From Methanobacteriota archaeon (lineage in GTDB: Archaea > Hydrothermarchaeota > Hydrothermarchaeia > Hydrothermarchaeales > SZUA-236), in assembly GCA_003230355.1 (NCBI GenBank), contig QIDD01000029.1, positions 1 through 8,598 of the forward strand: DNA of 8,598 nucleotides, written 5' to 3'. Shown piece after piece: positions 1-6,061 of the stretch. Position numbers and translations under genes: made by a program. Positions within the stretch are counted from its first letter, which is position 1. Each line of letters opens with the position of its first letter. The notes under the pieces were generated by a model. The model was not told the origin of the DNA, ran no database searches, and worked only from the letters and a program-made list of their open reading frames with translations.

Positions 1-9
1 AACGGCCCC

Positions 10-318
10 ATGCGAGTTGAGCCCACGCTCAAGGTAGACTATGAATCCTATGTGCAGGCTGCTCCACGGAAGCGGGCAGTCTTCCATCTTGCAGGCGCCC
101 TGAATTCGATTGGAATAACGCTTTTCATCCTCTTAGTTGCGCTCGCGACACCTGAAACACCAACTGCGGCAAAGACACTTCTTTCAGCTCTTTTCATCTT
201 CACAACGGCGTCGGAAATTCTCCCAATATTTTTCATAAAACTAGGCATTCCCAAAATACTCTTTTCAGACTTCAGAAAATCCGACACCCACAGATTCCTG
301 CGTGAACTTAAAGGTTAG
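10..318 (+). CDS. Small two-helix membrane protein, function unknown (5' end may be cut by the window)
   Basis: I do not recognise this protein. It reads as a 102-residue product with a charged N-terminal 22 residues, a hydrophobic segment at about 26-46, a short linker rich in T, P and A, a second hydrophobic segment at about 55-76, and a basic C-terminal tail (about 81-102). This fits a small integral membrane protein with two helices in a hairpin. The ATG at 10 has no visible ribosome binding site. The same frame stays open back to base 1, so the gene could begin upstream of the window and the real protein could be longer. It ends 48 bases before the receiver gene, which has its own TATA box, so the two need not share a transcript. 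The absence of a strong rival frame and the clear membrane pattern support it as a real gene. Confidence 0.6.
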   Translation: MRVEPTLKVDYESYVQAAPRKRAVFHLAGALNSIGITLFILLVALATPETPTAAKTLLSALFIFTTASEILPIFFIKLGIPKILFSDFRKSDTHRFLRELKG

Positions 319-324
319 CAATAC

Positions 325-338
325 TTTTTATATTTATA
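325..338 (+). promoter_or_regulatory. Archaeal TATA box for the receiver gene
   Basis: An uninterrupted A/T tract (T5-ATATTTATA) lies 29-42 bases before the ATG at 367. Archaeal TATA boxes are normally centred about 26 bases before the transcription start, which places the start near 355-363. A purine-rich AGAGG at 355-359 sits 7 bases before the ATG, so depending on the exact start the message is either leaderless or carries this short ribosome binding site. A second A/T patch at 344-352 is too close to the gene to serve the same role. Confidence 0.5.
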
Positions 339-366
339 CCGCGAAATATATACAAGAGGCCAATTT

Positions 367-828
367 ATGAAAAGGATACTCTTTGTTGACGACGAACCAG
401 ATCTCATGGAATTGGTTGTCAAACTTCTGAGCGCCCGTGGATTCAGTGTTATCCAGGCTGCAACTGGACGGATGGGCCTTGAAATGGCGAAAACCGAGCA
501 CCCGGACATAATCCTATTAGACGTGATGATGGATGATCTCGATGGCTGGGAGGTTGCCAGGAAGCTGAAAGAGCAGAAGAGCACCAAAAACATCCCTATC
601 GTAATGTTCACTGTCATGGCTGAAGACACGTACAGAAAGAGAAGCTTCGAATACGCAGACGCTGACTGGCATGTCTCAAAACCCTTCGAAAGCGAGGTTT
701 TCTTTGAATTACTAAATCTGGCCACAGAAAAAAAAGAGGAACTGGGGCAGCGCATCAAATCTGCAATTGAAAGAGACGAAAACATGGGTAAACTCCTTGA
801 AATGATTAATCCAAAACTGCTCTCCTAA
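367..828 (+). CDS. Stand-alone response-regulator receiver (CheY-like) protein
   Basis: This is a single receiver domain of about 120 residues with a short C-terminal tail and no output domain. The phosphorylation site set is complete: acidic pair D8-D9 after strand 1, phospho-acceptor D52 in an ILLDVMM context, T82 at the end of strand 4, and K105-P106 after strand 5. The segment before the lysine reads DADWHV where most relatives have a GADDYL-like sequence, a variation in the face that usually contacts partners. Residues 121-153 form a strongly charged, probably helical tail. Single-domain receivers act as phosphate relays or bind partners directly. No histidine kinase is in the window, so its signal and target are unknown. 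It is preceded by its own TATA box and appears to be transcribed separately from the dphB operon. Confidence 0.9.
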   Translation: MKRILFVDDEPDLMELVVKLLSARGFSVIQAATGRMGLEMAKTEHPDIILLDVMMDDLDGWEVARKLKEQKSTKNIPIVMFTVMAEDTYRKRSFEYADADWHVSKPFESEVFFELLNLATEKKEELGQRIKSAIERDENMGKLLEMINPKLLS

Positions 829-833
829 AAATA

Positions 834-866
834 CCTCCTTTTCTCAAAGACCGACACAAGAGGAGG
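834..866 (+). terminator. Possible hairpin downstream of the receiver gene
   Basis: CCTCCTTTT (834-842) can pair with AAGAGGAGG (858-866), giving nine pairs with one G-T wobble around a 15-base loop. It starts six bases after the receiver stop codon. No clear U-run follows, and archaea more often terminate at T-runs without a hairpin, so the terminator role is tentative. The right arm also overlaps the left arm of the inverted repeat flanking the dphB TATA box, so the two pairings would compete in a read-through transcript. Confidence 0.25.
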
Positions 867-889
867 GGTAAAAACTTTTAAGCCCCTCT
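862..889 (+). promoter_or_regulatory. TATA box of the dphB operon, flanked by an inverted repeat
   Basis: CTTTTAAG at 875-882 is a TATA-like element centred about 30 bases before the dphB ATG at 908, with an A-rich GTAAAA stretch just upstream that could serve as the TFB recognition element. No ribosome binding site precedes the ATG, so a leaderless or nearly leaderless message is likely. GGAGGGG (862-868) and CCCCTCT (883-889) are inverted copies, with one G-T pair, placed on either side of the TATA box. That geometry would suit a repressor site that blocks TBP, but it could be coincidental. Confidence 0.5.
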
Positions 890-907
890 CCCGCATTTAA
901 TAGGCAT

Positions 908-1663
908 ATGCTCGTTTTCATCGGCCTCGGACTCTATGATGAATCAGACCTCTCGCTTCGTGCAGTTAAAGAGGCGCAGTCCTGCGAGCGGTTGTTTGCC
1001 GAGTTTTACACCTCCCGGCTTACGGGAACAACGGTTGAAAAACTTGAAAAAGCGGTTGACAAGAAAATAAAGGTTCTATCCAGGGCGGAAGTTGAGGATG
1101 GGAGTGTGATATTAGCTGCGGCAAAAGAGGGAAAAGTGGGATTTCTTGTGCCCGGCGACCCCTTGATTTCAACAACTCATATCGCGCTTCGAATCGATGC
1201 CAAAGAACAGGGGATCGAAACACAGATCGTGCATAACACTTCGATCTATTCAGCGGCGCCCGCGATTTCTGGTCTTTTCAACTACAAATTCGGGCGCTCC
1301 TCAAGCATTCCGTTTCCAAGCGAGGGCTACAGCCCTGAAAGCTACTATTTCGCTCTGGCCGAAAATCGGGAGCGCAGCCTTCACACACTGCTTTTTCTAG
1401 ACATCAAAGAAAAGTTGATGACTGTAAATGAGGCGCTGGAAATCCTCTTGGACGTGGAAACGCGACAGGGAAAAGATGTGACGACTGGAAGCTCAGTCGT
1501 CGTGGGCCTGGGCTGTGTGGGATCACTCAACCCGGTGCTTATCGCAGGCCGGATAGAAGATCTGATCAGCCGTGATTTCGGACCGGTGCCCCATGTGCTC
1601 ATCGTGCCTGGCGAGCTGCATTTTATGGAGGAGGAATATTTAAAAGAGTTCGGCGGGTTGTAA
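908..1663 (+). CDS. dphB: Diphthine synthase (diphthamide biosynthesis methyltransferase)
   Basis: This is a cytosolic SAM-dependent methyltransferase that methylates the 3-amino-3-carboxypropyl group on the conserved histidine of elongation factor 2, a step of diphthamide synthesis. The 251-residue length is close to the usual archaeal DphB length. The protein opens with the family hallmark GLGLYDESDLS (6-16), continues with AEFYTS (31-36) and the VPGDPL loop (81-86) typical of tetrapyrrole-methylase-fold enzymes, then HNTSIYSA (109-116), YKFGR (126-130) and an IPFP patch (134-137). The C-terminal LIVPGELHFMEEEYL is also family-typical. The ATG at 908 is the natural start because the hallmark motif begins five residues in and a TATA box lies about 30 bases upstream. 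It is the first gene of the eight-gene block and is separated from ribL by six bases. dphB is restricted to archaea and eukaryotes, making it the best indicator of the host. Confidence 0.95.
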   Translation: MLVFIGLGLYDESDLSLRAVKEAQSCERLFAEFYTSRLTGTTVEKLEKAVDKKIKVLSRAEVEDGSVILAAAKEGKVGFLVPGDPLISTTHIALRIDAKEQGIETQIVHNTSIYSAAPAISGLFNYKFGRSSSIPFPSEGYSPESYYFALAENRERSLHTLLFLDIKEKLMTVNEALEILLDVETRQGKDVTTGSSVVVGLGCVGSLNPVLIAGRIEDLISRDFGPVPHVLIVPGELHFMEEEYLKEFGGL

Positions 1664-1680
1664 AGGTCTATGAAGGAGGT
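1662..1680 (+). promoter_or_regulatory. Misplaced Shine-Dalgarno-like sequence at the ribL start
   Basis: The only ATG that fits the ribL frame (1670) has a weak AAAGGT (1662-1667) just two bases before it. A perfect AAGGAGGT lies inside codons 2-4 (1673-1680), downstream of the start. No in-frame ATG, GTG or TTG follows at a useful distance; the nearest candidate is a non-standard ATT at 1691. The start is therefore kept at 1670, with ribosomes perhaps arriving from dphB, which stops only six bases earlier. Confidence 0.4.
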
Positions 1681-2305
1681 CCTTGCTGCGATTTGGAGGC
1701 AGAATTTTGCAGGCGCAGGCTGCAGCCGAGAGAGCCTTGAAGCAGAGTTGAAAGATTGTATCACCGGTGAATTTGGGTCCGTCTTAGCTCAGCTGGAAGA
1801 TGAAGAACTCATAATATCGAGGGACGGGTCTATTTCACTGTCTGAAGCCGGGCGAAAAGAAATCAGGGTTGTCGTGTGCGGCGGGGTCTTTGACATACTC
1901 CATCCCGGCCACGCATTCATCCTTGGAGAGGCCAAATCAATGGGTGATGTGCTTGTGGCAATTGTCGCCCGCGACTCAACTGTTGAAAAACGCAAGAGGA
2001 TACCAATCGTTCCAGAGGCTCAGCGTGTGGAGATGGTAGGGCATTTGAAGCCCGTGGACGTTGCGGTCCTCGGCTATGAAGGCGACCCCTTAGTAATTAT
2101 TGGAGAGATCCGGCCTGACGTTATTGCACTTGGCCCGGACCAGCATCATAATGTGGAGCGGCTTTGCGGAAGCCTTGAAGAGCGCGGGCTCCAGGTTGAG
2201 GTCAGGCGGATCTCTGAGTTCAAAGCCTGCGAGCTGAACAGCACGCGAAGCATCCTTGAGCGCATCATCGAGCGCAACTACCCGAACCCGCAAGGAGAGG
2301 TGTGA
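1670..2305 (+). CDS. ribL: Archaeal FAD synthetase-like nucleotidyltransferase with N-terminal winged-helix-like domain
   Basis: Residues 66-200 form a nucleotidyltransferase domain of the cytidylyltransferase superfamily. It shows GGVFDILHPGH (71-81) with the catalytic HxGH (H78, H81), an R/K-rich EKRKR stretch (106-110), GPDQ (155-158) and the closing NSTRS (190-194), equivalent to the signature that binds the nucleotide triphosphate. This pattern matches archaeal RibL, which adenylates FMN to FAD; a glycerol-phosphate cytidylyltransferase-like specificity cannot be fully excluded. RibL of Methanocaldococcus is about 150 residues. The extra 65 N-terminal residues here (ESLEAEL, then VLAQLEDEELIISRDGSISLSEAGRKE) look like a winged helix-turn-helix, ending in the SEAGR motif common to such domains. 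The extension may regulate or localise the enzyme. It lies between dphB and a small unknown gene with gaps of six and three bases, so co-transcription is very likely. Confidence 0.75.
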   Translation: MKEVLAAIWRQNFAGAGCSRESLEAELKDCITGEFGSVLAQLEDEELIISRDGSISLSEAGRKEIRVVVCGGVFDILHPGHAFILGEAKSMGDVLVAIVARDSTVEKRKRIPIVPEAQRVEMVGHLKPVDVAVLGYEGDPLVIIGEIRPDVIALGPDQHHNVERLCGSLEERGLQVEVRRISEFKACELNSTRSILERIIERNYPNPQGEV

Positions 2306-2308
2306 ACC

Positions 2309-2593
2309 GTGGCAGACAGGGGTTTTATCGCAAGTATCGCTGACATCAAATATGTGCGTGAAATGCCTGAGGAGTATCTGCCCTACGTAAACTTCAGAGC
2401 CGCATTCGAGGGGAGAGTGCTTCAGGGTGATGAGCGTGTGGCAATCCTCAATGTAACAACCACCACATCCTATATCGCCCTGTTCTTGGACGCTGACAAG
2501 TCGATTTCAGACCTTGAGCTGGAGGTCGAAGAGTCAGGCGCGGCCTTAAACGCTGATTCAAAGATTGTTTTACAAAAGATACTTAAGAGGTAG
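2309..2593 (+). CDS. Conserved-looking 94-residue protein, function unknown
   Basis: This is a compact soluble protein with no membrane segment, cysteine cluster or recognisable catalytic motif. It has a hydrophobic N-terminal strand (FIASIADI), a PEEYLPYVNFRA segment (20-31), a central strand run VAILNVTTTTSYIALFL (43-59) and an acidic C-terminal helix (66-94). The arrangement resembles, from memory, the small archaeal DUF749 family (a PEE-x-x-PFV region followed by an alternating strand and T-T-S-Y), but I could not test this. The GTG start is supported by AAGGAGAGG at 2292-2300, eight bases upstream. It sits three bases after ribL and three before the first trkH gene, so it is translated as part of the block. 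A role linked to either neighbour is possible but unproven. Confidence 0.75.
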   Translation: MADRGFIASIADIKYVREMPEEYLPYVNFRAAFEGRVLQGDERVAILNVTTTTSYIALFLDADKSISDLELEVEESGAALNADSKIVLQKILKR

Positions 2594-2596
2594 ATC

Positions 2597-4027
2597 GTGA
2601 AGCGCGAAAAACACCCGGATCTCAAGGCTGTTTCCCAGAGCCTTGGAATGGTCTTTATAGTTATTGGACTCCTCGGGCTTGTGCCCCTTCTTGTGAGCCT
2701 TTTTTACAACGAAGACATTACCCCATTCATGGCTGTAAGCGTTCTCCCGCTCGCAGCCGGCATGGTTATCACCAGATTTTATCAGGGTGAAATCGACCTT
2801 CGGGTGAAGCACGCAGCAATCGCGGCGGCCCTTACCTATCTTATCGCGGCAATCCTTGGCGCTGTACCCTTCATGTACTATGGGATGGGTCTGCTTGACA
2901 GCGTGTTTGAAGCTATGTCTGGCTGGACTACAACAGGGCTTACCATGATTGCCGACGTGGAAGCTATGCCGCGCAGCCTTCTGTTCTGGCGCAGCTTCAT
3001 GCAGTGGCTCGGAGGCGTGGGAGTGATTGTTCTCATGCTTGTGATCCTGGCCGGAACAGGCAGCGCCGCTGAAAAGCTCTATCAGGCCGAGGCGCGTAAA
3101 GACCGCATCAAGCCCAGGCTTCTTTCCACGGTAAGGCTTATCTGGTGGATATATCTCATCTACAGCCTGGCGGGGATTTTGCTCTACTACCTGGCGGGGA
3201 TGACTGTTTTCGACGCTGTGAACCACTCGCTTTCCATGTTGAGCACAGGAGGATTTTCCACGAGAAACCTAAATATAGAGTCTTTCGGGAGCTTTGGAAT
3301 AGAGCTTGTAACCATTCTTATCATGATGCTTGGAGCGACAAACTTTCTCGTGCATTATAAGGTTCTCACCGGCAGGCGCAGCGCGCTTTTTCGCGACCTT
3401 GAAACCCGCAGCCTCTTTCTCATCACAATTCTAGGCGCGCTCGTCCTTTTTCTAAAGGTTCCAAGCCTTAGGGCCTCTCTTTTTCAGGCTGTTTCAGCAA
3501 TAACTACCACAGGTTCAAGTTCAATCGATGTAACTGCGCTTGGTGAATTTCCAAAGCTTGCCATGTCTTTTATGATGATGGTTGGTGCGAACACAGGCTC
3601 AACAGGAGGCGGATTCAAGATAATACGGTTCATAATCGTGCTCAAGCTCATGGCATGGTGGATAAAGGAAAAGCTTCTTCCAGAGCACGCGGTGATTACA
3701 AAGAAGCTTTCAGGTGTTGAGCTTACATCCGAAAACCTTCAGGAGCCCGCGGTTTTTCTGCTTCTCTACCTCTTTATCTTCAGCCTTGGAACGCTTGCCT
3801 TCACCTACATGGGCTATCCCACTGTTGACGCCATATTCGAAGTGGTCTCAGCTCAGAGCAACGTCGGACTCTCCGCAGGCATAACCAGAGCAGGGCTTGA
3901 GCCTCTAGGAAAGGCGCTACTCATTTTTCACATGTGGATCGGCAGGCTGGAAATCATTCCGGTCCTCGTACTTGCCGAGTCAATTCTTAGGATTAGGCCG
4001 AAGAAAAGACCAAAGGAGATTTTATGA
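2597..4027 (+). CDS. trkH: TrkH-family potassium uptake protein, first of two tandem copies
   Basis: This is an integral membrane K+ channel/transporter subunit of the TrkH/KtrB superfamily, with four membrane-pore-membrane repeats, and its 476-residue length is typical for TrkH. The four pore loops are visible: SGWTTTGLT (filter TTTG at 111-114), STGG (216-219), TTTG (303-306) and SNVG (421-424), each with the conserved filter glycine. GSTGGGFK (334-341) matches the intramembrane gating loop in the third repeat. The FEAMSGW motif, LFWRSFMQWLGGVG and WIGRLEIIPVLVL are also family hallmarks. The GTG start follows AAGAGG at 2585-2590 with a six-base spacer. Its stop overlaps the start of the second trkH by four bases (ATGA). 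TrkH usually works as a dimer gated by a cytosolic RCK ring (TrkA), which is not encoded here. Confidence 0.93.
   Translation: MKREKHPDLKAVSQSLGMVFIVIGLLGLVPLLVSLFYNEDITPFMAVSVLPLAAGMVITRFYQGEIDLRVKHAAIAAALTYLIAAILGAVPFMYYGMGLLDSVFEAMSGWTTTGLTMIADVEAMPRSLLFWRSFMQWLGGVGVIVLMLVILAGTGSAAEKLYQAEARKDRIKPRLLSTVRLIWWIYLIYSLAGILLYYLAGMTVFDAVNHSLSMLSTGGFSTRNLNIESFGSFGIELVTILIMMLGATNFLVHYKVLTGRRSALFRDLETRSLFLITILGALVLFLKVPSLRASLFQAVSAITTTGSSSIDVTALGEFPKLAMSFMMMVGANTGSTGGGFKIIRFIIVLKLMAWWIKEKLLPEHAVITKKLSGVELTSENLQEPAVFLLLYLFIFSLGTLAFTYMGYPTVDAIFEVVSAQSNVGLSAGITRAGLEPLGKALLIFHMWIGRLEIIPVLVLAESILRIRPKKRPKEIL
2912..2963 (+). repeat. 52-base tract identical to 4339-4390 (first copy)
   Basis: These 52 bases, covering the first pore loop and selectivity filter codons of the first trkH, are identical base for base to 4339-4390 in the second trkH, including all third codon positions. 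Flanking sequence differs at many synonymous and amino-acid positions. Two shorter identical tracts follow nearby (24 bases at 3076-3099 and 19 bases at 3135-3153), suggesting a converted segment. Confidence 0.9.
4013..4020 (+). promoter_or_regulatory. Ribosome binding site of the second trkH
   Basis: AAGGAGAT ends three bases before the ATG at 4024, with its GGAG core five bases away, and lies within the last codons of the first trkH. With the ATGA stop-start overlap it argues that the two channel subunits are translated in a coupled, roughly matched ratio. Confidence 0.7.
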
Positions 4028-5430
4028 ACGGCAAGCATCACGGCGATCTGAAAATCATCCTCCAAAGCCTTGGGATGATACTTATCATAATCGGGGTTCT
4101 CACAGTTATCCCGCTTCTAGTCGCAGCCTTTTATAACGAGGATTTGACGCCTTTTTTCTTTGTCTCCCTAATCCCTATGGTTGCAGGAATGCTGGCTGTG
4201 CGCTTCATACATCCTGACACAGAGTTTCAGGCCAGGCACGCAGCAATCGCCGCAGCCCTTACTTATCTCATTATCTCATTTCTGGGAGCGATTCCTTTCA
4301 CCTACTATGGGATGGGCCTTTTGGACGCATTCTTTGAGGCTATGTCTGGCTGGACTACAACAGGGCTTACCATGATTGCCGACGTGGAAGTCCTGCCCCG
4401 CAGCCTCCTGTTCTGGCGAAGCTTCATGCAGTGGCTTGGCGGCGTGGGGATAATCGTTCTGCTCCTCACGATCCTTACAACAGGGAGAGCAGGACTCAGG
4501 CTCTATCAGGCCGAGGCGCGTAAGGAACGTATCAAGCCCAGGCTTATTTCAACGGCCCGGCTTATCTGGTGGATATACATATTCTACACATTGGTTGGAA
4601 TCTTTCTCTTTTTCATCGCAGGCATGTCCACATTCGACGCCGCGAACCACTCTATGGTCGCTCTTTCCACAGGAGGGTTTTCAGTGAAAAACGCGTCTCT
4701 CGGCGCATACAACAGCCTTGAGATCGAACTTGTCGGCATATTTCTCATGCTGCTCGGCGGGATAAACTTCTTTGTCCACTATAAAATGCTCACCGGCGAT
4801 AAAGGATTCATACTAAAAGACCTGCAGGTTAGGGCCATGGCCGCAATCCTCATAATATCGACGCTTATAATCGGACTCACGTCGCTAAGTTTTCGAGACG
4901 CCTTTTTCCAAACTGTTTCAGCACTTACAAACGCCGGGCTCTCAACAGCAAGCATCGCGGTTCTCGACGATTTTTCAAAGAGCATTCTCTCGCTTTTAAT
5001 GATCATCGGCGGCAGCGCAGGCTCTACAAGCGGGGCGATAAAGATTATCAGAATGCTTATAATTGCAAAGCTCATCTACTGGTGGATAAAACAGACCCTT
5101 CTGCCTGAGCACGCGGTCTTCAGCAGACGTCTCGGCGGAATCGAGATGAACCAGGAGGTGACCCATGAGGCAACGGTCTTTGCGCTGCTTTACTTCGTGA
5201 TTCTCGGAGCAGGCGCGCTTTCCCTTATGTTTCTGGGATACAGCAGCGCTGACTCGGTGTTCGAGGTTGCGGCAGCCCAGGGAAACGTGGGTCTCAGCGC
5301 AGGAATCACAGGATCAGACCTGAACCCCTTTGGAAAGATAGTGCTCATATTTAACATGTGGGTCGGCAGGCTGGAGATCATACCAGTCTTGGTCCTTGGC
5401 CAATCACTCTTTGGCCTGAGAAGGATTTAA
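4024..5430 (+). CDS. trkH: TrkH-family potassium uptake protein, second tandem copy
   Basis: This is a paralogue of the preceding gene, alignable over its whole length with essentially no large gaps (468 residues). The pore loops read SGWTTTGLT (filter TTTG 111-114), STGG (215-218), TNAG (302-305) and GNVG (420-423). All four filter glycines are kept, but the third and fourth filters differ from the first copy (TTTG and SNVG). The gating loop reads GSTSGAIK (333-340) against GSTGGGFK. Both copies share NMW/HMW-x-GRLEIIPVLVL near the C-terminus, but this one lacks the basic KKRPK tail. The start is fixed by a strong ribosome binding site and the ATGA overlap. The coupling and filter divergence suggest either two separate homodimers with different properties or a TrkH heterodimer. 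No TrkA gene is adjacent. Confidence 0.93.
   Translation: MNGKHHGDLKIILQSLGMILIIIGVLTVIPLLVAAFYNEDLTPFFFVSLIPMVAGMLAVRFIHPDTEFQARHAAIAAALTYLIISFLGAIPFTYYGMGLLDAFFEAMSGWTTTGLTMIADVEVLPRSLLFWRSFMQWLGGVGIIVLLLTILTTGRAGLRLYQAEARKERIKPRLISTARLIWWIYIFYTLVGIFLFFIAGMSTFDAANHSMVALSTGGFSVKNASLGAYNSLEIELVGIFLMLLGGINFFVHYKMLTGDKGFILKDLQVRAMAAILIISTLIIGLTSLSFRDAFFQTVSALTNAGLSTASIAVLDDFSKSILSLLMIIGGSAGSTSGAIKIIRMLIIAKLIYWWIKQTLLPEHAVFSRRLGGIEMNQEVTHEATVFALLYFVILGAGALSLMFLGYSSADSVFEVAAAQGNVGLSAGITGSDLNPFGKIVLIFNMWVGRLEIIPVLVLGQSLFGLRRI
4339..4390 (+). repeat. 52-base tract identical to 2912-2963 (second copy)
   Basis: This is the partner of the tract in the first trkH, offset by 1427 bases. It encodes AMSGWTTTGLTMIADVE around the first pore loop with no silent difference between copies. 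Confidence 0.9.
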
Positions 5431-5456
5431 TAAAAAGAGATGCGTGGCATAAGAAT

Positions 5457-6056
5457 ATGGTTAAGACAAGTCACTTTGAAAGGATGGCGAAATACTATGA
5501 TCGCGCCACAAAGATACTCATGCTGGGAACCTATGGCAAGGTTAGGGAGAGGATTGTTTCCGAGCCGGCTGTTGAAAGGGCGCTTGACCTGTGCTGTGGA
5601 ACAGGCTATGTGACGGGGCATATCAACGCAAAAACCGTGGTAGCCCTGGACATGTCGCCTGGGATGCTGCGTGTGAATCGGGATAAAAACAGGGAGCGCA
5701 GGCATGTGAACATCACCGTGGGCGATGCCTTCAGACTGCCCTTTGCCGACAACTCCTTTGACGCTGTCTATAACACGCTTGCAGCCCATGAGTTCAAAAA
5801 GATATCAAACATAGTCTCAGAGGCTTATCGGGTGCTGCGGCCCGGCGGGCGGCTTGTGCTCTACGACTTCTCCTATCCTGATAACATCTTTTTGAGATAC
5901 ACCTACCTGCCCTTTGTAAAACATATCGTGGAACTTGGAACGTTTTTTGTCTACAATGGGGAGGGCTGGGGGAAAATCTTAAAAGAGGCGGGATTTATTG
6001 ATGTGGAATCAGAGTCGCTCTACGGGGCGTCGATTCTTATGCGGGCAAGGAAGTGA
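5457..6056 (+). CDS. Class I SAM-dependent methyltransferase (UbiE/MenG-like), substrate unknown
   Basis: This is a 199-residue Rossmann-fold methyltransferase. From the chosen start, motif I is DLCCGTG (44-50), the ribose-binding acidic residue is D65 in VVALDMSPGML, motif III is GDAFRLPF (89-96) followed by NSFDAVY, and the post-motif is YRVLRPGGRLVLYDF (125-139). The order and the MAKYYD start-proximal motif resemble the UbiE/COQ5 quinone methyltransferase group, but that group covers many small-molecule substrates. The frame is open upstream to 5358 inside trkH, yet that extension has no family similarity. I therefore start at ATG 5457, 26 bases after the trkH stop, although its ribosome binding site is weak. 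The stop overlaps or abuts the next gene, linking it to the isomerase and oxidoreductase that follow. Confidence 0.88.
   Translation: MVKTSHFERMAKYYDRATKILMLGTYGKVRERIVSEPAVERALDLCCGTGYVTGHINAKTVVALDMSPGMLRVNRDKNRERRHVNITVGDAFRLPFADNSFDAVYNTLAAHEFKKISNIVSEAYRVLRPGGRLVLYDFSYPDNIFLRYTYLPFVKHIVELGTFFVYNGEGWGKILKEAGFIDVESESLYGASILMRARK
6047..6052 (+). promoter_or_regulatory. Ribosome binding site that decides the isomerase-like start
   Basis: AAGGAA lies only a base or so before a GTG at 6053 but about ten bases before a second in-frame GTG at 6062. The spacing favours 6062, giving the N-terminus MKLGFFSNAF usual for the family. Starting at 6053 would add MKLV and overlap the methyltransferase stop by four bases (GTGA), as seen at the next junction. 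Confidence 0.45.
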
Positions 6057-6061
6057 AACTT

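Noticed and set aside
315..785. Minus-strand open frame opposite the receiver gene
   Set aside because: The + strand has every catalytic residue of a receiver domain; the opposite frame shows no motif and is a shadow of its codon usage.
935..946. ATGATGA resembling a C box of an archaeal C/D guide RNA
   Set aside because: It encodes the conserved YDES residues of DphB, and no properly placed D, D' and C' boxes follow.
2570..3226. Long open frame on the minus strand (218 codons) opposite the first trkH
   Set aside because: It lies wholly opposite a clear TrkH gene, its composition (many H, K, P, S) does not look like a folded protein, and no promoter or ribosome binding site supports it.
5358..5456. 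N-terminal extension of the methyltransferase into trkH
   Set aside because: The extra 33 residues overlap the end of trkH, have no methyltransferase similarity, and have no ribosome binding site; ATG 5457 gives the family-like N-terminus.
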